54,889 nucleotides of DNA from CAYYED01 sp964470785 (GTDB lineage: Bacteria > Patescibacteriota > Minisyncoccia > Minisyncoccales > PEYH01), in contig CAYYED010000024.1 in the NCBI GenBank assembly GCA_964470785.1, positions 1 through 54,889 on the forward strand. Direction: 5' to 3'. Under the pieces are notes generated by a model. That model saw only the letters and a list, made by a program, of their open reading frames with translations, made no database searches and was not told the DNA's origin. The position numbers and the translations under genes were made by a program. Below are positions 1 to 7,807 of the stretch, one piece after another; position 1 is the stretch's first letter, and each line of letters begins with the position of its first letter.

Positions 1-614
1 GGGCGAAGCAATCTATACGTGGAATTACCACGCATGAGATTGCTTCGTCCGCCTGCTGGCGGACTCGCAATGACGGTGGAGAGCATGGTCACTCCTCGCA
101 ATGACGGTGGACCGATGACCTTTGACTATTGACTATTGACACCCCCGTCATTGCGAGGGCGTTCTCTTTCACGTCATTGCGAGCCCCGAGTGAAACGAGG
201 GGCGAAGCAATCTATACGTGGAATTACCACGCATGAGATTGCTTCGTCCGCCTGCTGGCGGACTCGCAATGACGGTGGAGAGCATGGTCACTCCTCGTAA
301 TGACGGTGGACCGATGACCTTTGACTTGTGCCCCCTTGTCATTCCCAGCTTGAGCTTCTTTTGTCATCCCCGACACACTCTTTTGTCATCCCCGCGGAGG
401 CGGGGATCCAGAAATCAAAAGAATGGATTTCAACTGGAGATTTATGGATTCCCGTCCCCGCCTTCGCGGGGACAGGCCCTCGCGGGAATGACAAAAGGAC
501 TAGAGGAATAATAAATGGATTCCCGTTTTCGCGGGAATGACTAAGGAGAGCGGGGATCCATGGGATGGTTATTTATTCCTATATCGGAAATTATATCGGA
601 TAACATATCGTATG
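1..614. repeat. Repeat-filled intergenic region with a ~126-bp direct duplication
   Basis: No gene is supported here. Bases 1-126 and about 201-327 are near-identical direct copies. Each contains an imperfect palindrome (gcgaagcaatct ... agattgcttcg) and ends with 'tcgcaatgacggtgga'. From 360 to 545 there are copies of the palindromic 'gtcatccccgcg/gcggggatcca' and 'ggattcccg/cgggaatga' family that recurs across the window. Open frames here translate to the low-complexity peptides typical of such repeats and are not genes. Confidence 0.8.
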
Positions 615-623
615 CTAAAAATT
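573..623. repeat. 51-bp repeat overlapping the 3' end of rodA (copy in ligA at 3756-3806)
   Basis: The stretch has three spaced 'tatcg' units (cctatatcggaa, tatcggat, atatcgtatgctaaaaatt). A copy of identical length and nearly identical sequence lies inside the ligA coding region. Here the repeat supplies the TAG stop of rodA. Confidence 0.75.
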
Positions 624-1706
624 GTTAATTCTGATGTTTTGCGCGATGCCCAAACCAATAAAAATCATTATCAGGAAAGAACCTCCATAGCCCAAAAAAG
701 GCAGAGGCGTGCCAATGACCGGCAAAAAGCCCAAGTTGCTGCCCAAATTAATAAAAACCTGGATTATTAACATTATTTCCAAGCCCAAAACAAATAAACG
801 GGAAAAATTATCTTTAGCCAAAAACGCTATTCTGGTGAGCCGCCAAAAAAACAAAGAAAATAATAGCAAAATTCCGCATATTGATAAAAGCCCGAACTCT
901 TCGGCAATGGCAGAAAACATAAAGTCGGTCCGGGCTTCAGGCAAAAAGCCGTATTGTGCTTGAGAGCCCTTGCCAAACCCTTGCCCCCAAAGCCCTCCGG
1001 AACCAATAGCAATTTTTGCTTGCCTTTGATTCCACCCAACTTCTAAGGGCTTATAATCAGCAACAGCAAAACTGGTAATCCTCTCTTTTTGATAGTCCTT
1101 TAAAAGAAAGCTCCAAGAAAAAGCCCCTAATAAAACAGCGCAAAGCAAAAGAATGAAAAAATGCTTAACCTTGATGCCGGAGACCAAAAGAACTCCCAGC
1201 CATAAAAATAACAACGCCAAAGCAGAGCCGAGATCCGGCTGAAAATGAACCAATGCGGCCGGAATTATCACATAAATTCCGGAAATAATAATATGAAAAA
1301 ACCGATACATTTCCACATGGCGCAAAGAAAAATATTTTGCCAAGAGTAAAATGAGAACTATTTTAACAAGCTCTACCGGCGAAAGGGAAACCGGACCCAA
1401 GTCATACCAGCGCCTCACTCCTCTAATGCTCTCTCCAAAGAAAAACAATCCTGCCAATAATAAAATACAGGCAAAATAGGAAACAAGAATTAAATAAGAA
1501 TTATTTTTGAAGTTCCTGTAATCAAAAAAAGAAAATAAAAGCATTAAAAAAACACCTATTACCAAAAAAATCGCCTGTTTGTGAAAATTCAAAAAATCTC
1601 CCCTGCCGATAGACATGCTGTAAAGGGATATAAGGCCAATGCCGGATAAAAGCACAGCAGTGATGGCTAATGGCCAATCTAATTTTTTGAGGTGAGACAA
1701 TAACAT
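615..1706 (-). CDS. rodA: Rod shape-determining protein RodA (SEDS peptidoglycan glycosyltransferase)
   Basis: This is a polytopic SEDS-family protein of 363 aa, the usual RodA length. It polymerises lipid II glycan strands during cell elongation in the cytoplasmic membrane, with a class B PBP as partner. Visible family signatures are GPVSLSPVELVK (104-115), QPDLGSAL (156-163), GLWGQGFGKGSQ (238-249), LPEARTDFMFSAIAEE (255-270) and PLPFLGYGGS (334-343). The RodA assignment over FtsW rests on length and the short tails. The ATG overlaps the stop of the upstream transposase gene in a TAATG arrangement, so the two may be translationally coupled. The last codons and the TAG stop lie within a 51-bp repeat also found in ligA, so the native C-terminus may have been altered. 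Confidence 0.93.
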   Translation of the reverse strand: MLLSHLKKLDWPLAITAVLLSGIGLISLYSMSIGRGDFLNFHKQAIFLVIGVFLMLLFSFFDYRNFKNNSYLILVSYFACILLLAGLFFFGESIRGVRRWYDLGPVSLSPVELVKIVLILLLAKYFSLRHVEMYRFFHIIISGIYVIIPAALVHFQPDLGSALALLFLWLGVLLVSGIKVKHFFILLLCAVLLGAFSWSFLLKDYQKERITSFAVADYKPLEVGWNQRQAKIAIGSGGLWGQGFGKGSQAQYGFLPEARTDFMFSAIAEEFGLLSICGILLLFSLFFWRLTRIAFLAKDNFSRLFVLGLEIMLIIQVFINLGSNLGFLPVIGTPLPFLGYGGSFLIMIFIGLGIAQNIRINNF

Positions 1707-2362
1707 TATTTTTTATAATTTTTAGGATTATTTCTGTCTCTATCCCATATTTGGGGATTATTTTTAATATATTTTCTGATTTTATCTAAATCATTTTGGG
1801 TCCGGATAATATTTTCGTAATAATTCCGTTGCCATAATCGTTTATTAAATAGGGTCCAATTATAATTTTTTACGCCCCGTATATAGGCGTTTGTGGTCAT
1901 TGTTTTAAACCATTGAATAATTTTCGGCAACCTCAACCCCATACCCGTACCCGCACCCGCATCCGTAGGGGCAGACCCATGTGTCTGCCCGTTTTGCCCA
2001 TGTGTCTGCCCGTTCACAATAACAATAATCCCATGTAAATGATTAGGCATTATCTGATATTCATCTAATTGCACATTTTTGAACCGTTGCGGTATTTTTA
2101 ACCACCATTCATTAACCATTTTACCGGCGTCGTTCGGGTTGAAACGCGGGTCATTCGGGTCGATCAACGGGCGGACACGTTGGTCCGCCCCAACCAATGG
2201 GTCGTTCGGATCGACACGTGGGTCGACCCCTACGGCGGGTACGGACACCGTACCAAACAACAGGCCTCTGTTTTGGGTACAAATGGTAACATAATACCAT
2301 CCGGGCAATGAATAATCGTAATTTTTTAATCGGATGGATTTTCGTTTGGGTAAATGGATCAT
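1706..2362 (-). CDS. REP-associated tyrosine transposase (RAYT, Y1/HUH family)
   Basis: This 218-aa protein belongs to the IS200-like Y1 transposases associated with REP sequences. Such enzymes nick single-stranded DNA at palindromes and are linked to REP spread. The N-terminal RAYT signature is YYVTICTQNR, followed by the HUH motif in IMPNHLHGIIVI (His-Leu-His), and the likely catalytic Tyr lies in RNYYENIIRT near the C-terminus. Two segments look inserted: residues ~39-78, rich in VDP/NDP units, and ~117-134 (GQTHGQNGQTHG). Both are encoded by the palindromic repeats found beside the gene and in ligA. It sits between ligA and rodA, overlapping the rodA start by one base. It could be active or domesticated; the catalytic motifs are intact. 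Confidence 0.85.
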   Translation of the reverse strand: MIHLPKRKSIRLKNYDYSLPGWYYVTICTQNRGLLFGTVSVPAVGVDPRVDPNDPLVGADQRVRPLIDPNDPRFNPNDAGKMVNEWWLKIPQRFKNVQLDEYQIMPNHLHGIIVIVNGQTHGQNGQTHGSAPTDAGAGTGMGLRLPKIIQWFKTMTTNAYIRGVKNYNWTLFNKRLWQRNYYENIIRTQNDLDKIRKYIKNNPQIWDRDRNNPKNYKK

Positions 2363-2415
2363 ATCGACGAACGGGCAGACACACGGGTCTGCCCCAACCG
2401 ATGGGTCGACCCCTA
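1960..2415. repeat. REP-like 'gtcgacacgtgggtcgac / gggcagacacatgggtctgccc' repeats in and around the RAYT gene
   Basis: Clusters of short palindromic units lie at about 1960-2012, 2128-2245 and 2365-2415. Two are inside the RAYT reading frame, and the third covers the gap to ligA and supplies the ligA TAG stop. Related units recur inside ligA at 2650-2712. Co-location with a RAYT gene suggests REP elements mobilised by that enzyme. Confidence 0.75.
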
Positions 2416-4515
2416 CGACGTTATTATATTTAGGAATTGTTTTTCGTTAATTGTTTTAACGCCCAGTTTTTTGGCATTTTGTAATTTAGAACCCGGATTC
2501 TTGCCCGCAATAACATAATCTGTTTTGGCGCTTACAGAACCGGAAATCCTGCCACCTAATTGCCTGATTTTTTGTTTTGCCTCGTCGCGGGTTATGGTTT
2601 CCAATTGTCCGGTGAAAACAAATGTTTTGCCGGAAATCGGCGATTGGCGGACAATGGCCGGGTCGACACGTGAGTCGTTCGGGTCGACACGTGGGTCGAC
2701 TCCTACCGCGGTCGGGGGTTGGATTTTCACCCCTGTATTGTTTAATTTTTCTATTAATTCAATATTTTGTTTTTTTCTAAACCATTGATAAATGCTTTGC
2801 GCCATTTTTTCGCCAACATCAGGAATCTTTTGCAAATCATCTGCCCCGGCTTTTTTTAGATTTTCTATAGTTAAAAAGGTTTCTGCCAAATCAATGGCTG
2901 TTTCCTCGCCAATATAGCGGATGCCCAAGGCAAAAATAAAACGGGATAAAGAAATTTGCTTGCTTTTTTCAATGGCTTGAATTAAATTTTCTGCTGACTT
3001 TTGGGCGAATCTTTCCAAGGGCAAAAGGTCGCCTTGTTTTAATTCAAATATGTCTGAGGGCCGGGCAATTAATTTTTCGTCTACTAACTGCTTTATTATT
3101 TTTGGCCCCATTCCTTCAATATTAAACGCCTTTTTAGAAACAAAATGTTCCAAAAATTCACTTTTGCGGGCAGGGCAATTAACATTAGGACAGCGCCAAA
3201 TTGCTTCTTGCGCCGGTTTTATTAATTTAGTGCGGCAAACCGGACAATTTTTGGGAAAAAAGAAATTTATTTCATCTCCGGTACGCAAATCCTTTAAAAC
3301 ATTTTTTACTGCAGGAATGACATCTCCGGCCCTTTCTATAATAACAGTATCATTAATCTTTACTCCCAATCTTTCCATTTCTTCTGCATTGTGGAGAGTG
3401 GCCCTGCTAATGAGAGCGCCTCCGATTGTTATTGGTTCTAAAACAGCCACCGGCGTTACCGCTCCTGTTCGGCCAACTTGCAGTTTGATTTCTTTAATTT
3501 TGGCAACAGCTTCTCTTGCGGCAAATTTCAAAGCCCTTACTCCTCTTGGACTTTTGCCTGCTCTGCCTAAATTATTAAAAAACATATTGTCATTAACAGT
3601 TATAACAATGCCATCTACTTGATAAGGCAATTGTTCCCGTTTTTTCACACATTGTTTCCAAAAATCCATTATTTGACCTATGTTTTGGCAAATTTTTCCT
3701 TTTTCTGCTTTAAAACCAATGGCAGAGATTAGTTTATGTTTTTCTGAATGAGTGGTTATTCCTATATCGGAAGACGTATCGGATGGTATATCGTATGCTA
3801 AAAATTTCAAATTCCGCGAGGCGGCTAATTTAGAGTCAAGTTGTCTAATAGACCCGGCTGCCAAGTTTCTCGGATTAGCAAAAGGAGACAAGCTTGTTTT
3901 TGCCCGTTCTTTATTAATTTTTTCAAAAGAATGTTTATCCATAAATACCTCCCCCCTGATTTCAATCCTGCCTTTATTTATGAGCTGTTTTAGACCGTCT
4001 GTGATTTGTTTATTTTTAATTTCTTGATGAATTTGGAGTTTTAAAGGAATGCTTTCCAAGGTTTTAATGTTTTGAGTAACATCTTCACCTATTTTTCCAT
4101 CGCCTCGGGTGGCTCCGTATTTTAAAATACCGTTTTCATATATTAGAGCTATGGCAAAGCCGTCTATTTTAAGCTCGCAAAAATACTCTAATTTTGCCGA
4201 GGGCTCCAGCCGTTTTAGATAAACTTGCCAGCGCTCCAGCTCTTCCCTGTTAAAAACATCTTCTATGGAAAGCATTGGGGTGCGGTGCTCTATTTTCTCA
4301 AACTTATCTAACGGCTCTCCGCCCACTCTTTGGGTGGGAGAATCGGGAGTAATAAATTCAGGATATTGCTGTTCTAAGGTGTAGAGTTCGTGTTTTAGGG
4401 AATCAAATGCCGAATCAGAGAGTTCTTGCTTGTCTAAAACATGATATAAATAACGGTGACGATTAATCACCTGTTTTAACTTTTCTATGCGGTTTTTGGC
4501 ATCGTTTTTGGACAT
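2413..4515 (-). CDS. ligA: NAD-dependent DNA ligase LigA
   Basis: LigA seals nicks in replication and repair using NAD+. The 700-aa protein has the family order: Ia/adenylation domain with the adenylated lysine in ELKIDG (K116), OB-fold with the RAGDVIP motif, a four-cysteine zinc finger (CPVC ... CPNVNC), HhH repeats and a C-terminal BRCT domain starting at SGKTFVFTG. Two segments are encoded by repeats found elsewhere: residues ~237-253, from the 51-bp 'tatcgga' repeat, and ~601-622 (VDPRVDPNDSRVDP), from the RAYT-linked palindromes. The second lies in the linker before BRCT. The stop codon also lies in a repeat. The frame is open and all key residues remain, so the gene is probably functional. 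It is slightly longer than usual because of the insertions. Confidence 0.96.
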   Translation of the reverse strand: MSKNDAKNRIEKLKQVINRHRYLYHVLDKQELSDSAFDSLKHELYTLEQQYPEFITPDSPTQRVGGEPLDKFEKIEHRTPMLSIEDVFNREELERWQVYLKRLEPSAKLEYFCELKIDGFAIALIYENGILKYGATRGDGKIGEDVTQNIKTLESIPLKLQIHQEIKNKQITDGLKQLINKGRIEIRGEVFMDKHSFEKINKERAKTSLSPFANPRNLAAGSIRQLDSKLAASRNLKFLAYDIPSDTSSDIGITTHSEKHKLISAIGFKAEKGKICQNIGQIMDFWKQCVKKREQLPYQVDGIVITVNDNMFFNNLGRAGKSPRGVRALKFAAREAVAKIKEIKLQVGRTGAVTPVAVLEPITIGGALISRATLHNAEEMERLGVKINDTVIIERAGDVIPAVKNVLKDLRTGDEINFFFPKNCPVCRTKLIKPAQEAIWRCPNVNCPARKSEFLEHFVSKKAFNIEGMGPKIIKQLVDEKLIARPSDIFELKQGDLLPLERFAQKSAENLIQAIEKSKQISLSRFIFALGIRYIGEETAIDLAETFLTIENLKKAGADDLQKIPDVGEKMAQSIYQWFRKKQNIELIEKLNNTGVKIQPPTAVGVDPRVDPNDSRVDPAIVRQSPISGKTFVFTGQLETITRDEAKQKIRQLGGRISGSVSAKTDYVIAGKNPGSKLQNAKKLGVKTINEKQFLNIITS
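2650..2712. repeat. In-frame REP-like insertion in ligA
   Basis: Two 'gtcgacacgtg(g/a)gtcg' units, matching those in the RAYT gene, encode VDP/NDS-type residues in the linker between the HhH and BRCT domains of LigA. Confidence 0.75.
3756..3806. repeat. In-frame copy of the 51-bp 'tatcgga' repeat in ligA
   Basis: The stretch matches 573-623 except at the two 4-base spacers between the tatcg units. It encodes part of the segment FLAYDIPSDTSSDIGI before the conserved THSEK region. Confidence 0.75.
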
Positions 4516-4569
4516 AATAATTTTTAATTCTCAATTTTCAATTTCCAATAAATTTTTAATTTTCAATTT

Positions 4570-4937
4570 TTAAACTCTTTTATTTCTTAAAGATGTGGTT
4601 ATTTTATGAAAAATCAGGGTTAATTCTTGTGTTTCTTTCCAAATTTTTCGCGATTCTTCTTTTTTTCTGGAAAGCATTTGGCTATCATTCTTAACCAATG
4701 CTTGGTTTCTTGGGTCTCTTTTTTGGCAATAAAAATTTTATTGGTAAAATCTTTCTTTGAGCTCGCGGCATTGGCTTCCATATAGTTTGCTCCTATGCTT
4801 GTGCCCGAGCGAACCAGTTGGGTGATTATGGGCCTAGAAATAGCGTCTTGTTTTAGATCTTTACAAAATTCAATGATTTTTTCTCCGAGTTTTGCTGTCC
4901 TTTCCTCTAAATCATAATTGTTTGAAAATTGTTTCAT
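4570..4937 (-). pseudogene. Four-helix bundle protein (23S rRNA-intervening-sequence family), frameshifted
   Basis: The uninterrupted frame gives 105 aa (4620-4937). It has the family's features: LRSGTSIGANY-like 'LVRSGTSIGANYMEA', 'ASSKKDF' and 'KETQETKHWLRM'. After FPEKK the frame drifts into basic low-complexity residues. Adding one A to the A7 tract at about 4660-4666 (minus strand) restores the expected helix: EESRKIWKETQELTLIFHK, ending RNKRV at a TAA at 4570. The original gene was therefore about 122 aa. The cause could be a sequencing or assembly indel, a true frameshift, or slippage on the A-run. The molecular role of these proteins is poorly known. It lies between the pilus genes and ligA. 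Confidence 0.75.
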
Positions 4938-4981
4938 TGAAAATTGATTGAAAATTAGAAATTGAAAATTGAAAATTTATC

Positions 4982-5383
4982 TTACCGTTTTACTTCCACC
5001 GCTCGTTTGGTGCCTCGGTAAGTGCCGGTGGATTTAATACAATAATAATCAACCTGACAATCTCCGCTTTCCGGAACATTGGGAATAGTGCCCCCTGTAG
5101 GTTGTGTAACCTGTACTTCATAAGAAGCATTATTGTCTATCACAGTGGCGGGATAGACGCCTCCGGGAGGCATATTGCCTTTGTAAAGGTCGCTAAGCGC
5201 TGTTTCTGCTCCGGTATCGGCGGCGTAAAAAGCAACAATCGCATCCCCTGCTCCCCTGATGGTCTTTATTTGCAATAATACTACCGAGCTTACGGTAAAA
5301 ACCGATGCCAAAAGAATAGACATTATAATAATGGCGAAATAAAGAGTCGCGCCTTTTTGAGAGTTAATGCTGTAATATTTCAT
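4982..5383 (-). CDS. PilX-like minor pilus assembly protein
   Basis: The 133-aa protein starts with a short polar leader ending KGATLYFAIIIMSILLASVF, a single N-terminal membrane helix. A Glu-containing stretch (FYAADTGAETAL) follows, as in the PilX/GspK N-terminal family. The C-terminal half has two cysteines (CQVDYYC). It is the last gene of the minor-pilin series, after PilW-, PilV- and FimT-like genes in the same orientation. The predicted role is assembly or priming of the type IV pilus. Sequence matching is limited to the N-terminus, so the subclass is tentative. Confidence 0.7.
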   Translation of the reverse strand: MKYYSINSQKGATLYFAIIIMSILLASVFTVSSVVLLQIKTIRGAGDAIVAFYAADTGAETALSDLYKGNMPPGGVYPATVIDNNASYEVQVTQPTGGTIPNVPESGDCQVDYYCIKSTGTYRGTKRAVEVKR

Positions 5384-5399
5384 TGACTAGTAAGGTTAG

Positions 5400-5545
5400 G
5401 GTTATTGTCTGTCTTGAGCTTGCCTGCCCGCATCAGCTACGCTGAAAGCGTTGCAGGCGGGTCGAAGGGCTCGAACAGTAATATTTATTTTATTCTTCGA
5501 GCGGAGTCGAGAAGTACATTAGGAAATGTTCTCGACAATCCTAGT
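5400..5545. repeat. Intergenic repeats (gcctgcccgc..gcaggcggg and ttcgagcgg..gtcgagaa types)
   Basis: The gap carries a palindromic 'gcctgcccgc ... gttgcaggcggg' unit, also found at 24580-24620 and inside pilD. A 'cttcgagcggagtcgagaa' unit follows, related to sequences at 19507-19548 and 21540-21672. Confidence 0.65.
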
Positions 5546-5553
5546 AAAACAAT

Positions 5554-6111
5554 TTACTTGACATCTAAGTTTCTTTGGGAAACGCTGGTTTGGACTTGCA
5601 CCGGAGAACTTTTCTCGGTTTTGGCTTCAAAATATATGGTTACAAAGGGCTGAAACTCATCTTCTTTCCATTCTCCGGAAATTTCAAATTTTAAATTTTC
5701 TATCATTATTGTTGAAGAGGTTAAAGGGGTTGATAATCCGGTTCCATGAACTTTAATTTTAATTTGCTTCTCTACGGTATCCAGAAAAAAACTTTGGCAC
5801 TCGTCTCCCTGAAGCGCGTTGATAAACATTATCTCATTTTCTGATGGTGGGACATCATAATTATATTCAATGTTAAAAGGGCATATTCCGTCATCGTTTC
5901 TTTTCGCCATTCTCAATACCCGCGTCATATATTCTAAAGCATAACTTGCTTCTCCCAAAACTTTTTTGGTTTCTAAAACCTGCCTTTCGGCGCGCAGAGC
6001 GGCAACAAAAAGACCGGCAGTCATTGTAATAATTACGGAAAAAATAGCAACAACAATGACAACCTCAACCAAGGTAAAACCGGCAGTATTTTGTTTTCGC
6101 AGATTGGTCAT
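5554..6111 (-). CDS. PilW/PulJ-like minor prepilin
   Basis: The 185-aa protein has a canonical type III (class) prepilin signal: a short leader, then G|FTLVEVVIVVAIFSVI with the conserved Glu at +5. The prepilin peptidase encoded nearby would cleave before the Phe. The helix continues to about residue 35 and a beta-rich C-terminal domain with two cysteines follows. The family places such proteins at the pilus tip complex. The gene sits between PilV-like and PilX-like genes, the usual minor-pilin order. Confidence 0.8.
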   Translation of the reverse strand: MTNLRKQNTAGFTLVEVVIVVAIFSVIITMTAGLFVAALRAERQVLETKKVLGEASYALEYMTRVLRMAKRNDDGICPFNIEYNYDVPPSENEIMFINALQGDECQSFFLDTVEKQIKIKVHGTGLSTPLTSSTIMIENLKFEISGEWKEDEFQPFVTIYFEAKTEKSSPVQVQTSVSQRNLDVK

Positions 6112-6123
6112 AATTGTTAAATC

Positions 6124-6374
6124 CTAAATTCTAATATCTAAATCCCTAAATGAGCGAGCCCATCGGGCTAAAGTCCAAAGGACTCGCCCGTTATAGGGCT
6201 TTAACCCAAACAAATCCAAATGACCTAAATGACACAGTAGTGTCATCCCCGCGTAGGCGGGGATCCATGCGTGGATTCCCGCTTCCGCGGGAATGACAAA
6301 AGAAAACTTTTGCCATTTTGAATTTTGATGTTGTTTGGGATTTGGAATTTGGGATTTAGAATTTTTATTAAGGA
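6124..6374. repeat. Intergenic palindromic repeats
   Basis: The gap contains a 'ctcgcccgttatagggct' unit and a 'gtcatccccgcgtaggcggggatcca ... cgggaatgaca'-type palindrome followed by AT-rich spacer. Reading frames here are repeat-derived. Confidence 0.65.
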
Positions 6375-6938
6375 TTACCACCACTTATATATATGCTGAA
6401 CCAAGCTAATCTCTTCATATCCCCCGCCCGGCTTGCTCCAATAAACCGTAACAGTTATTATAAGCTGTTCAGGGTCAGGTGAAGGAACCTCTTGTATATG
6501 AATTTTTCTCTTGAATTTGGTATTTTCTCCGGGATCATAGTTATAAAAACCTTTCGGCTGTTTTGTTAAAAAACGCAAACTAGGGCTGTCAAAATCACAA
6601 GAAGGGCTGCATATGGGCTGTTTTAAAAAAAAGTAAGGCTCTGAAACGCCATCATAAACCGCTTCGGAATCTCCTGCGGGCAATCCTTGATTCCATGGCG
6701 TAGTGGTAGAAACATAGATGTATTCTAAGATATTATTATCCCTGATGTTTTTGACTACTTCCACTCCTTCTTGTGCCAGAGTAGTGGCTGTAAAACGGGC
6801 ATTGGAATAATCAATCGCCCTAATTCCGGATTGAATAGCCATAAAAGCGCCAAAAATACCGGCGCTAATAACGGCAATGGCAATGAGGGTTTCAATTAAT
6901 GTAAATCCACTATCGGCGTATTTAGAAAAATAAAACAT
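6375..6938 (-). CDS. PilV-like minor prepilin
   Basis: The 187-aa protein opens with a short leader and the prepilin cleavage/methylation motif G|FTLIETLIAIAVISAG. After the helix comes the segment ATTLAQEGVEVVKNIRDNN, a pattern common in PilV-like proteins. The C-terminal domain contains a CSPSC pair. It is predicted to be processed by PilD and built into the pilus or its tip. It lies between the FimT-like and PilW-like genes. Confidence 0.78.
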   Translation of the reverse strand: MFYFSKYADSGFTLIETLIAIAVISAGIFGAFMAIQSGIRAIDYSNARFTATTLAQEGVEVVKNIRDNNILEYIYVSTTTPWNQGLPAGDSEAVYDGVSEPYFFLKQPICSPSCDFDSPSLRFLTKQPKGFYNYDPGENTKFKRKIHIQEVPSPDPEQLIITVTVYWSKPGGGYEEISLVQHIYKWW

Positions 6939-7235
6939 ATTGAAAAGGAAATAAACTTATAAAAATGATTTTTTAACACGAAAGCGCAAAACGTAAAGCC
7001 ACAGCTTAAAGCTCAAAATGACAAAAGCTCTCTTGTCATTCCCGCGAAAGCGGGAATCTATTGTTTGGATCCCCGCCTGCGCGGGGATGACAAGGGAAAA
7101 TTATCTACGGGGATGACATAGACCACATGCGGGGATGACATGGACACGCATGGGGATGACAAGAACACGCATGGGGATGACACCGTTGTGTTATTTTTCG
7201 CTTTTCGCTTTTAGCTTTTCGCTTTTTAGAAATTG
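6939..7235. repeat. Tandem and palindromic repeat block between minor prepilin genes
   Basis: It holds 'gtcattcccgcgaaagcgggaatc' and 'ggatccccgcctgcgcggggatgaca' palindromes. These are followed by direct repeats of about 24-27 bp built on 'acacgcatggggatgaca' (about 7086-7185). The units vary and have no constant spacer length, so this is not a CRISPR array. Confidence 0.75.
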
Positions 7236-7781
7236 CTATTCTATCCACACCGCTCCTCGTCCGCTTACTTTGATTGTTGCGGTTTGGGTATGGTCATTTT
7301 TAAGACGGATGGTAATCTCTGCTTCGTTTATCGGAGAATCGTTTGCATTTATAAAAACATCGGGAGATGGGGGCAAAAAAACTATATACAAAGGATTGTT
7401 GGGAAAAACAGCAGACAATTCAACATTATCTTCAAGAGGAATTGTTTCTACTAATTCTCCCGGCGAGTCGTATTGGCGGTTAGCGTCAATATCAGCGAAA
7501 ACAATATACTGATTACGATTATTAAGATTAAAATAAATGCCATAGCCGCCTTCAGGGGCGTCTCCGACGGAAAAAGGATGAGCAGACATTGCCATTTCTC
7601 TGGTTTTTTCAATATCAGCCAAGGACTTATAAGCATTTCTGCGCAAAGCCAATGTTTCTCCCTGCCCCCGATAGCCCAAAAAAGCAATACCTAAGAGAAT
7701 TACGGCAATAACAGTGACTACGAGAACCTCAATAAGCGTAGTTCCTTTGTTGTTTGATTGATTCATATATATGATGAACAC
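7236..7781 (-). CDS. GspH/FimT-like minor prepilin
   Basis: The 181-aa protein has a prepilin-type N-terminus, KGTTLIEVLVVTVIAVILLG. Thr replaces the usual Phe at +1, but the +5 Glu is kept. The next segment, RRNAYKSLADIEKTREMAMSA, and the C-terminal 'TIKVSGRGAVWIE' fit the FimT/GspH pattern. It follows pilD by 26 bases in the same direction and heads the minor-pilin group. The predicted role is a minor pilin; FimT members in other bacteria bind DNA during uptake, which would fit the comF gene in the same window. Confidence 0.75.
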   Translation of the reverse strand: MFIIYMNQSNNKGTTLIEVLVVTVIAVILLGIAFLGYRGQGETLALRRNAYKSLADIEKTREMAMSAHPFSVGDAPEGGYGIYFNLNNRNQYIVFADIDANRQYDSPGELVETIPLEDNVELSAVFPNNPLYIVFLPPSPDVFINANDSPINEAEITIRLKNDHTQTATIKVSGRGAVWIE

Positions 7782-7807
7782 AAGATGGAAATATGATGAA
7801 CACGAGA

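Noticed and set aside
218..540. Open frames of 70-97 aa with VIPAEAGIQ / SSPRRRGSRN-like peptides
   Set aside because: They are translations of palindromic intergenic repeats. The same peptides appear at every repeat block in several frames.
7086..7185. Direct repeats of about 24-27 bp resembling a small CRISPR array
   Set aside because: The units vary, spacers are not unique or constant in length, no cas genes are present, and the same units recur at 9038-9115 and 24378-24495.
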